From the NCBI RefSeq assembly GCF_000332335.1, contig NZ_KB235948.1, positions 3,557,537 to 3,609,285 on the forward strand: a stretch of DNA of 51,749 nt, given 5' to 3'. This document shows, one piece after another, positions 50,503 through 51,749 of this stretch. The position numbers and the translations under genes are program-made. Position 1 is the first letter of the stretch, and every line of letters starts with the position of its first letter. The DNA is from Kamptonema formosum PCC 10802 (GTDB lineage: Bacteria; Cyanobacteriota; Cyanobacteriia; Cyanobacteriales; Oscillatoriaceae). A model generated the notes under the pieces. That model saw only the letters and a list, made by a program, of their open reading frames with translations. It was not told the origin of the DNA and ran no database searches.

Positions 50503-51144
50503 CCCCTATGAAGCTGGCATTTCGGGGGGTGAGGGCTGCCGGTGTGCCTGAAGCTGCTCTCTTGTTTCGGTTTCCCGTAATTCCTGATGCGGTAAACCGA
50601 ACAGCCAGCGCGGTGCGACGGTGGCCAAGGTGAAATCCCCTATGAAGCTGGCATTTGCGGGGGGTGAGGGCTGCCGGTGTGCCTGAAGCTGCTCTCTTGT
50701 TTCGGTTTCCCGTAATTCCTGATGCGGTAAACCGAACAGACAGCGCGGTGCGACGGTGGCCAAGGTGAAATCCCCTATGAAGCTGGCATTTGCGGGGGGT
50801 GAGGGCTGCCGGTGTGCCTGAAGCTGCTCTCTTGTTTCGGTTTCCCGTAATTCCTGATGCGGTAAACCGAACAGACAGCGCGGTGCGACGGTGGCCAAGG
50901 TGAAATCCCCTATGAAGCTGGCATTTGCGGGGGGTGAGGGCTGCCGGTGTGCCTGAAGCTGCTCTCTTGTTTCGGTTTCCCGTAATTCCTGATGCGGTAA
51001 ACCGAACAGACAGCGCGGTGCGACGGTGGCCAAGGTGAAATCCCCTATGAAGCTGGCATTTGCGGGGGGTGAGGGCTGCCGGTGTGCCTGAAGCTGCTCT
51101 CTTGTTTCGGTTTCCCGTAATTCCTGATGCGGTAAACCGAACAG
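50503..51144. repeat. 135-bp tandem repeat, about 4.75 copies
   Basis: Units begin at 50503, 50638, 50773, 50908 and 51043 (cctatgaagctggcattt) and are almost identical; the first lacks one base near 50520 (catttcggg for catttgcggg). The period is a multiple of three, and on the minus strand a 45-residue unit (starting ATVAPRCLFGLPHQELRETE) reads through from a TTG at 51033 to a stop at 50506. No ATG start, no ribosome site and no family match, so coding is unproven. Confidence 0.9.
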
Positions 51145-51202
51145 CCCCCCGGACTGGGACGCCTTACAAGGGGAGGTTTTTTCTCTGTGTTGGGCGTGCG
51201 AC

Positions 51203-51311
51203 TATAGCAGCAGTCACTTAGATTGGACGAGCGGACAGGCGTTCCCTCCTTAGCGCAAGCGGGACACGACAGCGTCCTGCCCGTGTCCTAAACTGACTGC
51301 TTACTGCTATA
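51203..51311. repeat. MITE-like element, copy G
   Basis: 109 bp, beginning TATAGCAGCAGTCACTTAGA and ending AACTGACTGCTTACTGCTATA-like inverse (last bases TACTGCTATA). The inner part carries ggacaggcg / cctgcccg arms. It shows the terminal inverted repeats of the family most clearly. Confidence 0.85.
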
Positions 51312-51560
51312 CAGTTCTGGCACCAACCCGCCCTTGCGCTTTTACGCAATTGATACAACCGGATAATCTATACGTTATTGAGCCGTAGAACGAACATAAA
51401 TTCCCAAAAACAGGATTTATTATGAAGAAGCGCTGTCTGAACTGGGAAAAGATTCGGTTGATTAGTTTGTGAAATATATGACAGCAATCAACCGTATTGG
51501 CGCTCATGTCATCTCCGGCTGAGTAACTGCAATCAGGAGCGGGGCTCGGGCGACGGTCGT
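51312..51560. other. Spacer with no recognised feature
   Basis: About 250 bp with no gene I can support; a minus-strand open frame (51307-51642) crosses the heptamer array and has no family features. Confidence 0.4.
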
Positions 51561-51619
51561 GCCCCATGCCCCATGCCCCATGCCCCATGCCCCATGCCCC
51601 ATGCCCCATGCCCCATGCC
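51561..51619. repeat. Heptamer array (gccccat)n
   Basis: About eight perfect tandem copies of gccccat. Short tandemly repeated heptamers are common in filamentous cyanobacteria. Confidence 0.95.
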
Positions 51620-51628
51620 AGCAGGGGA

Positions 51629-51749
51629 GGGCTAAAGCCCAACTACAAACTTTTGGGCTAAAGCCCAACTACAAACTTTTGGGCTAAAGCCCAACTACAA
51701 ACTTTTGGGCTAAAGCCCAACTGCAAACTTTTGGGCTAAAGCCCAACTA
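51629..51749. repeat. 26-bp palindrome-containing tandem repeat, runs off the window
   Basis: Units gggctaaagcccaactacaa plus actttt, 4.65 copies visible, cut by the window end. Each unit holds the perfect palindrome gggctaaagccc (stem ggGCT/AGCcc). A single unit is also present at 27721-27746. There are no variable spacers, so it is not a CRISPR array. Confidence 0.92.

Noticed and set aside
51629-51749. Possible CRISPR array at the right edge
   Set aside because: The sequence between palindromes is constant (aactacaaactttt), so there are no spacers; no cas gene is in the window.

Overview
The window is a piece of a cyanobacterial chromosome, most likely from a filamentous, Oscillatoriales-type organism. 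Evidence: an aa3-type oxidase set (ctaC-ctaD-ctaE, ctaA, ctaB), a plant-type zeta-carotene desaturase, a GUN4-domain kinase, 4-Cys serine/threonine kinases, a cyanobacterial guanidine hydrolase operon, scattered HIP1 octamers (GCGATCGC), AT-rich heptamer runs and several families of short palindromic intergenic repeats. I see no rRNA or tRNA gene and cannot name the species.

Layout. 1-626: tail of an IS4/Tn5-type transposase cut by the window edge. 758-7117: cytochrome oxidase genes ctaCDE on the minus strand, divergent from ctaA-ctaB, whose products make heme O and heme A for it. 7205-10028: a small HicB-like gene that looks frameshifted, a 4-Cys kinase with a C-terminal GUN4 domain, and a Xre/MbcA/ParS antitoxin followed by a RES toxin gene broken by a stop codon. 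10193-23332: a DrrA-type ABC ATPase and, about 11 kb later, an ABC-2 permease that could be its partner. Between them lies an accessory block rich in signalling and cell-death-type domains: two DUF4347 proteins, a 12/8-bp minisatellite, a STAND ATPase / TPR kinase / FecR-like operon, and an outer-membrane-like protein / CHAT protease pair. 23426-27504: a small exported protein, a C39-like peptidase with SH3-like repeats, and two tandem PrxQ peroxiredoxins.

27811-33345 is the best-defined functional unit. A guanidine-I (ykkC) riboswitch with an overlapping terminator precedes gdmH (nickel-dependent guanidine hydrolase), then HypA- and HypB-like nickel chaperones (ghaA, ghaB), then a lipoprotein, permease and ATPase forming an ABC importer. 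The layout is that of Synechocystis sll1077-sll1082: sense guanidine, import it, insert nickel and hydrolyse guanidine to urea and ammonia. A MITE-like repeat has landed between the riboswitch terminator and gdmH.

33812-36360: an Npun_F0494-family protein, cobQ and a small 2Fe-2S ferredoxin. 36458-45650, all on the minus strand: three paralogous variant-leucine-repeat (LRV) proteins, then a MoxR AAA+ ATPase and a metallopeptidase-like/VWA protein, possibly one functional module. 45714-47961: zds with a downstream SRPBCC gene. 48893-49978: an unrecognised conserved-looking protein. The right end holds a 135-bp tandem repeat, a heptamer array and a 26-bp palindromic array running off the window.
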